Part shown: positions 1 through 6,516 of the stretch, in pieces | Layout: every line of letters begins with the position of its first letter | How positions within the stretch are numbered: position 1 is the stretch's first letter | The notes under the pieces: model-generated | Told to the model about the DNA's origin: nothing | Seen by the model: the letters and a program-made list of their open reading frames with translations, nothing else | The model's database searches: none | Position numbers and translations under genes: made by a program | Source: DAOVQB01 sp023128935 | GTDB taxonomy: Bacteria; Eisenbacteria; RBG-16-71-46; CAIMUX01; WJJG01 | DNA: 9,847 nucleotides | Direction: 5' to 3' | Assembly (NCBI GenBank): GCA_030628905.1 | Contig: DAOVQB010000169.1 | Location: forward strand, 1 to 9,847

Positions 1-1
1 G

Positions 2-1210
2 GACGACAGCGCCACCAACCGGGAGATCCTGCTTGTCCGGTTCAAGGCCTGGGGCGCGCGGGGCGACGAAGCAAGCGACGGCGAAATGGGTCTGCGTCTG
101 CTGCGCGAGGCGGCCCAGGCGGGCGATCCCTACCGGGTGGCCGTTATCGACATGCAGATGCCGGGCATGAACGGTGAAGAACTGGGCAGGGCCATCAAGG
201 CGGACGCCGCGCTGGCCGATACGCGGCTCGTGATGATGACCTCCCTGGGCCAGCGGGGCGACGCCCGGCGCCTTGAGGAGATCGGCTTCGCCGCGTATCT
301 CACCAAGCCCGTGCGCCACTCCGAGCTGTTCGACGGCCTGGCTGTCGTCCTGTCTGGGGAAACACACAAGGCCGCACGGCCCATAGTGACGCGCCACTCA
401 ATCCGCGAGATTCGGCGCAGCGCTGTGCGTATCCTGCTGGCCGAAGACAACATCACCAACCAGCAGGTGGCCCTGGGTATCCTCAAAAGGCTCAGCCTTT
501 CAGCCGACGCTGTGGCCAACGGGCGCAAGGCGGTCAAGGCGCTGGAATCCATCCCATACGACCTGGTGCTCATGGACTGCCAGATGCCCGAGATGGATGG
601 CTACGAGGCCACGGCCCGAATTCGCGATCCCCAATCCAAAGTCAGCAACCACGACATTCCAATCATCGCCATGACCGCCCACACCATGCAGCGCGACCGC
701 GAGAAATGCCTGGAAGCGGGCATGAACGATTACCTCTCCAAGCCTGTCGCGCCGCAAGCCCTGGCCGAGATGCTCGACAAATGGCTGCCGCAAGAGAGGG
801 ATGAAGGGCAAGGGACAGATGATGAACGGAAGGCGGAGAGCGCGGATGGGGCCGGGCGGGGCGCCGCGAGCACAACGACTCCCGTCTTCGACAGGGCGGC
901 CATGATGGAACGCCTGATGGACGACGAAGACCTGGCGCAAACCGTAGTCGCGACGTTCCTCGAAGACACCCCTAGGCAGATCGGGGCATTGAAAGGCCAT
1001 CTGGACGCTGGCGACATTGCCTCCGCCAAATGCCAAGCCCACTCCATCAAAGGCGCGTCCGGCAATGTGGGCGCCGAGGCCTTGCGCGAGGTGGCCTTCG
1101 AGATGGAAAACGCGGGCAAAGCCGGGGACCTGACCATCGCCAGAGGCTGCGTGGCCGAGCTGGAAGCGCAGTTCGACCGGCTGAAGGAAGCGATGGAAGA
1201 GGACCTTTAG
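2..1210 (+). CDS. Hybrid sensor histidine kinase, C-terminal part (REC-REC-Hpt), 5' truncated by window edge
   Basis: The frame is open from base 2 to the TAG at 1208-1210, giving 402 residues with the N-terminus (presumably sensor, HisKA and HATPase domains) outside the window. Residues 1-111 form a receiver domain that begins at its acidic pair (DDSATNREIL), with phospho-acceptor Asp50 in the IDMQMPG motif and Lys102 in LTKPV. Residues about 141-261 form a second, complete receiver with acidic pair Glu148-Asp149, Asp192 in LMDCQMPEMDG and Lys247 in LSKPV. A charged, Gly/Ser/Thr-rich linker leads to an Hpt domain at about 294-398, with the phosphorelay His347 in AHSIKGASGNVGA. All phosphotransfer residues visible here are intact, so the protein should run a BarA/ArcB-style multistep phosphorelay. 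The partner kinase core and any output regulator are not in view. A stand-alone REC-REC-Hpt protein is possible but less likely, because the first receiver begins right at the edge. Confidence 0.93.
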   Translation, partial: DDSATNREILLVRFKAWGARGDEASDGEMGLRLLREAAQAGDPYRVAVIDMQMPGMNGEELGRAIKADAALADTRLVMMTSLGQRGDARRLEEIGFAAYLTKPVRHSELFDGLAVVLSGETHKAARPIVTRHSIREIRRSAVRILLAEDNITNQQVALGILKRLSLSADAVANGRKAVKALESIPYDLVLMDCQMPEMDGYEATARIRDPQSKVSNHDIPIIAMTAHTMQRDREKCLEAGMNDYLSKPVAPQALAEMLDKWLPQERDEGQGTDDERKAESADGAGRGAASTTTPVFDRAAMMERLMDDEDLAQTVVATFLEDTPRQIGALKGHLDAGDIASAKCQAHSIKGASGNVGAEALREVAFEMENAGKAGDLTIARGCVAELEAQFDRLKEAMEEDL

Positions 1211-1228
1211 GAATCACCAAAAGAGAAC

Positions 1229-1316
1229 GCCATGCAGCGGAGTCTCGGCGACAGAACGGGACCGCGTGAGCCATGGAGTGGGATCTCGGCAGCAGAACGG
1301 GACCGCGTGAGCCGTG
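1229..1316 (+). repeat. 41-bp imperfect tandem repeat (about 2.1 copies) leading into the kinase start codon
   Basis: Unit 1 is 1229-1269, unit 2 is 1270-1310, and a six-base third copy runs 1311-1316. The two full units differ at six positions (1235, 1238, 1241, 1242, 1250, 1251 against the base 41 further on). The core CAGAACGGGACCGCGTGAGC is the same in both apart from its first bases. Each unit opens with GCC-ATG or GCC-GTG. The third opening is the GTG start of the Ser/Thr kinase at 1314. An ATG at 1273 in unit 2 would read 14 codons to a TGA at 1315-1317, overlapping the kinase GTG. The period of 41 is not a multiple of three, so the array is unlikely to be a coding repeat. Confidence 0.85.
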
Positions 1317-3074
1317 AAGCAAGTCGGCGACTACGAAGTTGAGGATAAGATCGGTCACGGGGGCATGAGCACCGTCTACAAGGGGCGCCAAGTCTCTCTC
1401 GATCGTCCCGTTGCCATAAAGGTGCTGTCGGAGAAACTGATCAACTGCCATGACGTCCTGGAGCGCTTCGAGCGTGAGGCGCACATTATTGCACGACTCA
1501 ACCATCCCAACATTATTCATGTGATAGATCGAGGGATTACGTCTGAGGGAAGCCCCTACTTCGTAATGGAGTATGTCGAGGGAACCGATCTCAGCGAGGC
1601 GATTGCACATCAGCAGTTCGATACGAACCGCAAGCTGGACATAGTCATTCAAGTGTGCAAGGCGCTGTCGCATGCCCACAAGAATGGCGTGATCCACCGC
1701 GACATAAAACCTGCCAATGTGCTGATTGACACTGATGGAAATGCACTCGTCCTCGACTTCGGGATCGCCAGGCTTTTCGAGGAAGACGATACACAGCGGC
1801 ACCATACGCAGCCGGATCTGGTCATGGGCACGCTTGCCTATATGGCGCCCGAGCAGCAGACAGGAATCGGAGCTGTTACCACCGCAAGCGATATCTACTC
1901 GCTCGGTGTCGTGCTCTACGAGTTCTTCACGGGCGTCAGACCAACCGGCCGATTTCAACTGCCCTCTGAACTCGATGCAACCATCTCACAAGACCTTGAG
2001 AAGATCATCCTTCGTTGCCTTGAGCCCAAGCCTGCGGATCGCTTCTCTTCAGTTGACGGGGTCAAGGATGGCCTGCTTCACCTTCTTCAAGGAGCGCATT
2101 TGGCCACAGTCCAGAAGGAGCGCGCACGACAAGGACTGGCGAAGGTCGAGGATAAATTCGCGTTGCTGGACGTGATTAGGCAGAGCGCATACGGCTCGGT
2201 TCTTCTGTATGAGGACAGGATTGAACGCAACCTCCTGGTGATCAAGAAGCGAATTGGTACCGCCACCGGTCTGAGCCAGTCCAAGGTTCTGACCACCCTC
2301 AAACACAAAAACATTGTCAACATCGTGGGTGCTTCAGGGGGCGACAAGCTATTCATCATCGTGATGGAGTACTTGAGCGGAGGGAGCCTGAAGGATCGCC
2401 TAATCCAACCCCTTCCCTGGGGAGAAGCGCTCCGGATCGCTCAAGAGATGTGCGCAGGCCTGCTCTTTGCCCATAAGAACAGGATCATCCATGGCAACCT
2501 CAGGCCCAGCAATATCCTGTTTACTGGGTCGGGGCAGGTCAAGGTCACCGACTTCGGCCTCGATGAGCACTACCATGCAGATGGGGGCCGTGGCAATTGG
2601 TACAACATCTGGGGCGAGCGCCCTACGCCGCAGGCGGATATGTTTGCGGTCGGCACAATCCTCTATGAGATGCTTACGGGCGCGGTGCCGGTCTGGGAGG
2701 GCTTCAAGATCGTCCCGCACGATTACTTCAAGCTCCTCCCCAACGAGCTTCAGCAGATGGTCACGCGCATGATTTCGAGTGAACCCGATGACAGGTTCGA
2801 CAGTCTTGAACAAGTCATCTCGGAGATAACGCTGCTTCTACAGGCCTGTAAGGAGAACCCCCAGCTGCCTGGGGCAACCGAGGTGATGACGATTGCAGAG
2901 GGAGGACGGGAGCCAGCGGGTCTGCATGACCGTCGGAAGCCAAAGAGGCGGCTCTGGCGTGTCGTTCTGCTCCTGGCGCTTCTGCTCGTCTTGTCCCTGG
3001 CGTACTTAATCTACGCCGGTCACTTCGCGAAGCTCAGCGACTCGATTCTTGCCCTGTGGGGCAAACTCACATAG
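1314..3074 (+). CDS. Membrane-anchored Ser/Thr protein kinase fused to a pseudokinase domain
   Basis: The product is 586 residues. GTG 1314 is chosen because an in-frame TGA lies at 1308-1310 and the kinase fold begins immediately (YEVEDKIGHGG). No strong Shine-Dalgarno sequence is visible. Domain 1 (about 7-270) is a Hanks-type, PknB-like kinase with Gly loop 14-21, Lys36 in VAIK, alpha-C Glu55, HRD 128-130, DFG 148-150 and APE 178-180, so it should be active. Its activation loop holds Thr160, Thr165 and Thr173. Domain 2 (about 283-510) keeps a VIKK lysine (311) and a DFG (413-415). It has HGN (393-395) in place of HRD and LRPSN in place of IKPxN, and it has no APE, so it should be catalytically dead. 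A basic stretch (540-546) precedes one membrane helix (549-569) and a tail of about 17 residues. The kinase domains therefore face the cytoplasm and there is no extracellular sensor such as PASTA. The 3' end overlaps the convergent FHA gene by 8 bp. Confidence 0.93.
   Translation: MKQVGDYEVEDKIGHGGMSTVYKGRQVSLDRPVAIKVLSEKLINCHDVLERFEREAHIIARLNHPNIIHVIDRGITSEGSPYFVMEYVEGTDLSEAIAHQQFDTNRKLDIVIQVCKALSHAHKNGVIHRDIKPANVLIDTDGNALVLDFGIARLFEEDDTQRHHTQPDLVMGTLAYMAPEQQTGIGAVTTASDIYSLGVVLYEFFTGVRPTGRFQLPSELDATISQDLEKIILRCLEPKPADRFSSVDGVKDGLLHLLQGAHLATVQKERARQGLAKVEDKFALLDVIRQSAYGSVLLYEDRIERNLLVIKKRIGTATGLSQSKVLTTLKHKNIVNIVGASGGDKLFIIVMEYLSGGSLKDRLIQPLPWGEALRIAQEMCAGLLFAHKNRIIHGNLRPSNILFTGSGQVKVTDFGLDEHYHADGGRGNWYNIWGERPTPQADMFAVGTILYEMLTGAVPVWEGFKIVPHDYFKLLPNELQQMVTRMISSEPDDRFDSLEQVISEITLLLQACKENPQLPGATEVMTIAEGGREPAGLHDRRKPKRRLWRVVLLLALLLVLSLAYLIYAGHFAKLSDSILALWGKLT
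2160..2843 (+). other. Pseudokinase domain within the Ser/Thr kinase gene
   Basis: This is the second kinase-like lobe of the gene above (residues about 283-510). Kinase-fold landmarks remain: a VxIKK lysine at residue 311, the hinge-like sequence MEYLSGGSLKDRL, DFG at 413-415, and the SDIYSLG-like helix F segment as ADMFAVGTILYEMLTG. The catalytic loop reads HGNLRPSN, so the catalytic base Asp (to Asn395), the preceding Arg (to Gly394) and the loop Lys (to Arg397) are all changed. No glycine-rich loop consensus and no APE are seen. ATP binding may persist, but phosphotransfer should not. A regulatory or scaffold role is the inference. Confidence 0.82.
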
Positions 3075-3663
3075 CCATCGAGAGCACCCACTGGGCAACT
3101 AGGACAGCACCTGCACCGATGATGATCCCAACGACTAGGGCAACGGCGACCGCGAGGATTGGGAATGGACGCTCCGATGCCCGATCTCGAGTGGGCGCTG
3201 GGTCTGTCTTCTCCACAACCTTGAGTGCGGGGCGTTCTTGTGCACCCGCCTTGGCTGTGGCCAGAACACGTGCCAGTTGATCGGAAGTCAGAACCGTTGT
3301 GTGCTCCAATGAATCCGGCAAGGCGTCGTCGAGGCCATGCGCTGAACGCGCCCGCTGTGTCGACTCCAGAGAGACCTGAAGTGAGAATTTCCCGACCCTG
3401 AGGAGATCGTTATGTTTCAGGGGTTGCCGTTTCACGGCCGTGTCATTCACATAGGTCCCGTTGGCGCTCCCAAGGTCCTCGACATAGTACTGGTCTTGGA
3501 CTCTGTCGATTTTCGCGTGCTGCCGCGAGACTCCCGGGTTGTCGAGAAAGATATGCGCTTTGGGATCTCGCCCAATGATGACTGTCTCCTGTTCGAAGGC
3601 ATAGTTCTGGATCGAGCGGCCCTTGAGGCTAAGCAGGATTTTCAAGATGGGCGCCATGGACAT
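3067..3663 (-). CDS. FHA-domain protein with C-terminal membrane anchor
   Basis: The product is 198 residues. The start at 3663 is fixed by a GGAGGA ribosome site 7 bases upstream; the alternative ATG at codon 3 would have worse spacing. Residues about 27-92 form a forkhead-associated domain with the standard phosphothreonine-binding residues: Gly31-Arg32 (IIGRD), Ser46 and His49 (SRQH), and Gly65-Ser66...Asn68-Gly69 (GSANGTYV). A polar linker follows, containing a Glu-His-Thr-Thr element (120-123) and Thr126. One hydrophobic segment (about 167-194) ends four residues before the C-terminus, so the FHA domain should sit on the cytoplasmic face of the inner membrane. The gene is convergent with the Ser/Thr kinase (8-bp tail overlap) and lies 73 bp downstream of the OmpA-like lipoprotein gene on the same strand. 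FHA domains commonly read the output of Hanks-type kinases, so the neighbouring kinase is the obvious candidate partner. That pairing is inferred from position. Confidence 0.93.
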   Translation of the reverse strand: MSMAPILKILLSLKGRSIQNYAFEQETVIIGRDPKAHIFLDNPGVSRQHAKIDRVQDQYYVEDLGSANGTYVNDTAVKRQPLKHNDLLRVGKFSLQVSLESTQRARSAHGLDDALPDSLEHTTVLTSDQLARVLATAKAGAQERPALKVVEKTDPAPTRDRASERPFPILAVAVALVVGIIIGAGAVLVAQWVLSMAM

Positions 3664-3670
3664 TCTCTCG

Positions 3671-3676
3671 TCCTCC
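3671..3676 (-). promoter_or_regulatory. Ribosome binding site of the FHA gene
   Basis: On the minus strand this reads GGAGGA, 7 bases before the ATG at 3663-3661. It supports that ATG over the in-frame ATG two codons later. Confidence 0.7.
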
Positions 3677-3736
3677 AGTGGTACTAGCGATTAGGCTGCA
3701 GTTTCCTCTCCTCACGTGAAGGATCGGACCGGCGAT

Positions 3737-4372
3737 TCACCAGTTCTGCACCATGCTTTCGTCGATGGAAATGACCAGTTCCACGCGGCGATTGAGTGCC
3801 CGGCCTTCGTCGGTTGTATTCTGAGCGGTCGGACGATCTTCCCCATAGCCCTTTACCTGTATGGACTCGAGGGGCAGAACGCCCGTGTCGATGAGAATGT
3901 CGGCAACGACCATGGCCCGCTCCTCGGAGAGCTGTTGGTTGAACTCCAAGGTCCCTGTATCGTCGCAGTGTCCGGCCACCAGGATGAGATCCTCTGGATA
4001 CTTGCGCAGGACATCAGCCAGGTTCACGAGGATCTCGCGCCCCCCTGGCCTCAGCGTGGTGCTGTTGGTCTCAAACAGGATCTTGTCGGAGTTGACGATC
4101 AAGCTGTTGTCTGTTCTGGAGGTTTCCGCGATCTTCGAGAGTTCTTCCATTTGCATATCAAGCAATTGTTGGGCCAAGCTCTGTCTGCTGACGCTCCTCT
4201 TGACAGCCGGTGCTCGCTTAGCTTGCGTTTTGAAGGTCCCTCCCGTCCCGGTGCTCCAGCCCCGATGCGATCCACATCCGGAGATGGCTCCGAGAAGCGG
4301 GGGGCCGAGTATGGCAAACGCCACTAGGGTGCATAGCAGCCCGCGGGCGTATCTCCTTGATGTCTGCGACAT
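3737..4372 (-). CDS. OmpA-family (Pal-like) outer-membrane lipoprotein
   Basis: The product is 211 residues. The reading frame is open to 4675, but I place the start at ATG 4372. It has an AGGAGGAG site 8 bases upstream, and a lipoprotein signal peptide begins right after it: positive residues (RRYAR), hydrophobic core 11-30, and lipobox ISGC with Cys33 as the likely lipidated residue. After a basic, partly helical linker (about 45-90), residues 95-202 form an OmpA C-terminal domain (ILFETNSTTLRPGG...). The peptidoglycan-contact Asp137 (GHCDDTG), Arg152 (LSEERA) and the NRRVE motif at 194-198 are all present. This fold binds diaminopimelate in peptidoglycan, so the protein should tether the outer membrane to the wall, as Pal does. 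No tol genes are nearby. It lies 73 bp upstream of the FHA gene and is probably co-transcribed with it, which suggests a link to the kinase/FHA module. Confidence 0.92.
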   Translation of the reverse strand: MSQTSRRYARGLLCTLVAFAILGPPLLGAISGCGSHRGWSTGTGGTFKTQAKRAPAVKRSVSRQSLAQQLLDMQMEELSKIAETSRTDNSLIVNSDKILFETNSTTLRPGGREILVNLADVLRKYPEDLILVAGHCDDTGTLEFNQQLSEERAMVVADILIDTGVLPLESIQVKGYGEDRPTAQNTTDEGRALNRRVELVISIDESMVQNW

Positions 4373-4380
4373 AGCGCAGT

Positions 4381-4388
4381 CTCCTCCT
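4381..4388 (-). promoter_or_regulatory. Ribosome binding site that fixes the lipoprotein start
   Basis: On the minus strand this reads AGGAGGAG, 8 bases before ATG 4372. It argues against the longer open frame that reaches 4675, whose first 101 codons show no signal peptide or domain. Confidence 0.75.
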
Positions 4389-4557
4389 AGGCGTACGATT
4401 GCCGTTCTCTCGTCAGATATCGGAAGAAGCGCGAAGACCTTTATCGTCACGGGTGGCCACAACAGACCCTTCTTGGATAGCAGCACTGCCTCTCGGCTAT
4501 CCTGATGCGTGCGCAGGCTTATCCTTTCTGGGTCCAGTGCCGCAAGGTGAAAGTCAA

Positions 4558-4587
4558 TTGACCCCGATCTCGAGTCTGGGCTAGACT
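4558..4587 (+). promoter_or_regulatory. Possible sigma70-like promoter for the exporter gene
   Basis: TTGACC (4558-4563) and TAGACT (4582-4587) are separated by 18 bases, about 130 bases before the exporter start. The match is five of six and four of six to the E. coli consensus. The promoter consensus of this organism is unknown, so this is only a candidate. Confidence 0.28.
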
Positions 4588-4588
4588 C
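4572..4588. promoter_or_regulatory. Inverted repeat, possible operator
   Basis: GAGTCT and AGACTC are perfect 6-base arms around a 5-base spacer. The right arm covers the candidate -10 box, and a second short palindrome lies 9 bases upstream at 4553-4562. A dimeric repressor could bind here. Dyads of this size also occur by chance, so confidence is low. Confidence 0.25.
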
Positions 4589-4697
4589 CGCCCGGTGATG
4601 CCGCAATCCCAATAATGAAAACAGGTTACTCCGATTGCGCGCGGTGCTTCTCGGGTGATGTGCCTCACTGGCCAACAGAACGCGGCGGCACTACTCT

Positions 4698-4707
4698 GGG
4701 GGGGGGG
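4698..4707 (+). repeat. Homopolymer run of ten G just upstream of the exporter start
   Basis: Ten consecutive G end 8 bases before the GTG at 4716. The run sits where a ribosome site would lie for that start, and could pair with the anti-Shine-Dalgarno sequence using one G-U pair. G runs of this length are prone to slippage in replication and in sequencing. Confidence 0.7.
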
Positions 4708-4715
4708 CGCCAATA

Positions 4716-6491
4716 GTGGGGAAAGACGAGATCATGCTCAGGGAACGCAAGCCCGGACGAGGTTCGGGTGGTCCAAGGCGGGCCAGTTGGCTTCCGTGGG
4801 CTTCCAGTATCGCGCTGCTCTTGATGTTCCTCACTGGCACGATTAGTTCTGCCAACCCTCCCCGAACGAGGGAAACCAAGTGGGAGGCGCCGCGATCCTC
4901 TCTGTCCCTCAAGGGCTCCTCAGACGCTGAAAGCAGGTTTGCCAAACCTGGTGAAGGGTTAGAGGCGGCGATCTCGGCTGACAGCTATCGGTTAGGGCCT
5001 GGTGACAGCCTTACGATCGGTGTCTGGGCCTTGCAGCCGGTCCAATACGATGTGGGCGTCAATGTAGAGGGCAGACTCATCATCCCTGGCGTCGCAGAGC
5101 TTCAAGTGGATGGCTTGTTCCTGGAAGAGGCGCGCGAGCTTATCAAACAAGCGGTGCTGAGGAGCTTTCATGATGCCGAGATCACCGTGTCATTGAGAGG
5201 ATTGCGGAGGTTTCTTGTTCATGTCCTTGGCCAGGTGGAGAGGCCCGGAACCTATATAGGCACGGCCACTGATCGCGTTTCGGCCGCTGTCGGCTGGGCG
5301 GGGGGCTTCATGCCCTATGCCAGCCAAAGGCGAGTCTCGATCATGTGCGGAGACAGCCTGCGCGCCCGTGCAGACCTCTTCGGCTTTCTGCGCCGTGGGA
5401 TCGCCAGCTGCAATCCGCAGCTCCGCGATGGCGACATCATCTATGTGCCCTATGCGCATCAGCGTTTCACCATACGGGGTGCCGTAAATGAGCCGGCTGA
5501 ATTCGAGTTCCTAGAGGGGGATCGGTTCAGCGATGCGATCAGCTATGCCGGCGGCTTCACTCCCGAGGTTTTTGCCGATACGATCGAGGTCGCCCGTTAT
5601 TTGGGCCCCGATCGGCATCCGGTGCGTTTCTTTGTGATCGCGGGAGGTGGCCTGGTAACCGCGCGGTCTCAGGATGAGCCGTACGTGCCCCGCGCGCTTG
5701 CCCGGTTTACCGTACAAGAGGGGAACCTGGCGCCTGAGGACAGATCGGACTATGCAGATTTCCTGCTCCAACCGGAAGACGTCATCTTTATTCGCTCGAT
5801 TCCGGAGTATCGTGTCAAGAGGCTCATTGAGATTGTTGGTGAGGTCGTCTATCCGGGGTTCTATGCGATCACGGAAGGAGAGACCCGCTTATCGGATGTG
5901 ATCACACGTGCCGGAGGCATCACACCCGAGGCGTTTCTCATCGAAGCCACTCTGATCCGCAGCGAGGCGATTCATCTGGAGGACAAGGAGTTCGAGAGAC
6001 TCAAGAAAATTCCCCCGGCTGACATGACCGAAGACGAATACGAGTACTTCAAACTGCGGTCGCGTGAGAACCGCGGTCTCATGGTTGTAGACTTCAGCGA
6101 GCTTCTGGTGGAAGGGGACACGGGCCAGGATCTCCTGTTGCGGGGCGGGGACGTCATTACGATACCCAAGAGGAGAGATTTCGTGAGCGTTCTCGGGATG
6201 GTTCGCTCACCTGGCAACATCCTCTATGAACCCGGGCGATCTCCAAAGGATTTCATCGAGGAGGCAGGGGGCTACGCAGAGAAGGCCGATCGGGGAAAGA
6301 CGCGGATCATCAAGGCGTCCACTGCCGAATGGGTTTCCCTTGGTGACGTTGAGGAGGTCGAACCTGGGGATACGATTTGGATACCAGAGAAGCCCGAGCG
6401 CCACTATTGGCAGGTCGTGAAGGAAATCATCTTGGTTGCGACGCAGATCGTCACCATCTACCTGGTTGTGGACACTGCCGTGAACAACTAG
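4716..6491 (+). CDS. Polysaccharide export protein (Wza-like) with multiple SLBB domains
   Basis: The product is 591 residues from GTG 4716. ATG 4734 is an equally reasonable start, giving 585 residues. An N-terminal signal segment (core about 31-41, possible cleavage after ISSA near 46) has no lipobox Cys, so unlike E. coli Wza this does not look like a lipoprotein. Residues about 90-160 form a Poly_export domain (YRLGPGDSLTIGVW...). Four SLBB-like units follow at about 165-245, 250-358, 368-484 and 488-556, each marked by a V-x-G-x-V-x-x-P-G-like turn and an AGG (SGG in other families) motif; units 2 and 3 carry insertions. A hydrophobic C-terminal helix (about 564-588) matches the position of the Wza barrel helix. 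The family forms the outer-membrane/periplasmic conduit for capsule or exopolysaccharide. No tyrosine kinase, polymerase or glycosyltransferase gene is adjacent, so the polymer it exports is unknown. It is transcribed divergently from the lipoprotein gene. Confidence 0.9.
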   Translation: MGKDEIMLRERKPGRGSGGPRRASWLPWASSIALLLMFLTGTISSANPPRTRETKWEAPRSSLSLKGSSDAESRFAKPGEGLEAAISADSYRLGPGDSLTIGVWALQPVQYDVGVNVEGRLIIPGVAELQVDGLFLEEARELIKQAVLRSFHDAEITVSLRGLRRFLVHVLGQVERPGTYIGTATDRVSAAVGWAGGFMPYASQRRVSIMCGDSLRARADLFGFLRRGIASCNPQLRDGDIIYVPYAHQRFTIRGAVNEPAEFEFLEGDRFSDAISYAGGFTPEVFADTIEVARYLGPDRHPVRFFVIAGGGLVTARSQDEPYVPRALARFTVQEGNLAPEDRSDYADFLLQPEDVIFIRSIPEYRVKRLIEIVGEVVYPGFYAITEGETRLSDVITRAGGITPEAFLIEATLIRSEAIHLEDKEFERLKKIPPADMTEDEYEYFKLRSRENRGLMVVDFSELLVEGDTGQDLLLRGGDVITIPKRRDFVSVLGMVRSPGNILYEPGRSPKDFIEEAGGYAEKADRGKTRIIKASTAEWVSLGDVEEVEPGDTIWIPEKPERHYWQVVKEIILVATQIVTIYLVVDTAVNN

Positions 6492-6516
6492 CCCCACTTC
6501 TCACTAGGCCTCGTCA

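Larger units (their letters stand above)
4373..4715. other. 343-bp divergent intergenic region with no supported gene
   Basis: This region separates the minus-strand lipoprotein/FHA pair from the plus-strand exporter and must hold promoters for both directions. It contains the ribosome site at 4381-4388, a 10-bp palindrome GTCAATTGAC at 4553-4562, an inverted repeat GAGTCT-5-AGACTC at 4572-4588, a possible sigma70-like promoter at 4558-4587 and a run of ten G at 4698-4707. Short open frames here have no recognisable protein features and I do not call them. Confidence 0.6.

Noticed and set aside
130..1042. Long minus-strand open frames opposite the hybrid kinase (for example 130-573 and 500-1042).
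   Set aside because: They are antisense to two clear receiver domains and an Hpt domain, have no recognisable domain, and are expected in GC-rich sequence with few stops.
1047..1958. A 303-codon minus-strand frame across the start of the Ser/Thr kinase.
   Set aside because: It is opposite a complete kinase domain with all catalytic motifs and runs through the intergenic tandem repeat; its translation shows no domain.
3716..4327. A 203-codon plus-strand frame opposite the OmpA-like lipoprotein.
   Set aside because: The minus-strand frame has a signal peptide, a lipobox, an OmpA domain and a good ribosome site, so the plus-strand frame is a shadow.
4373..4675. N-terminal extension of the lipoprotein by 101 codons.
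   Set aside because: It would bury the signal peptide and lipobox inside the protein; the strong ribosome site before ATG 4372 explains the start.
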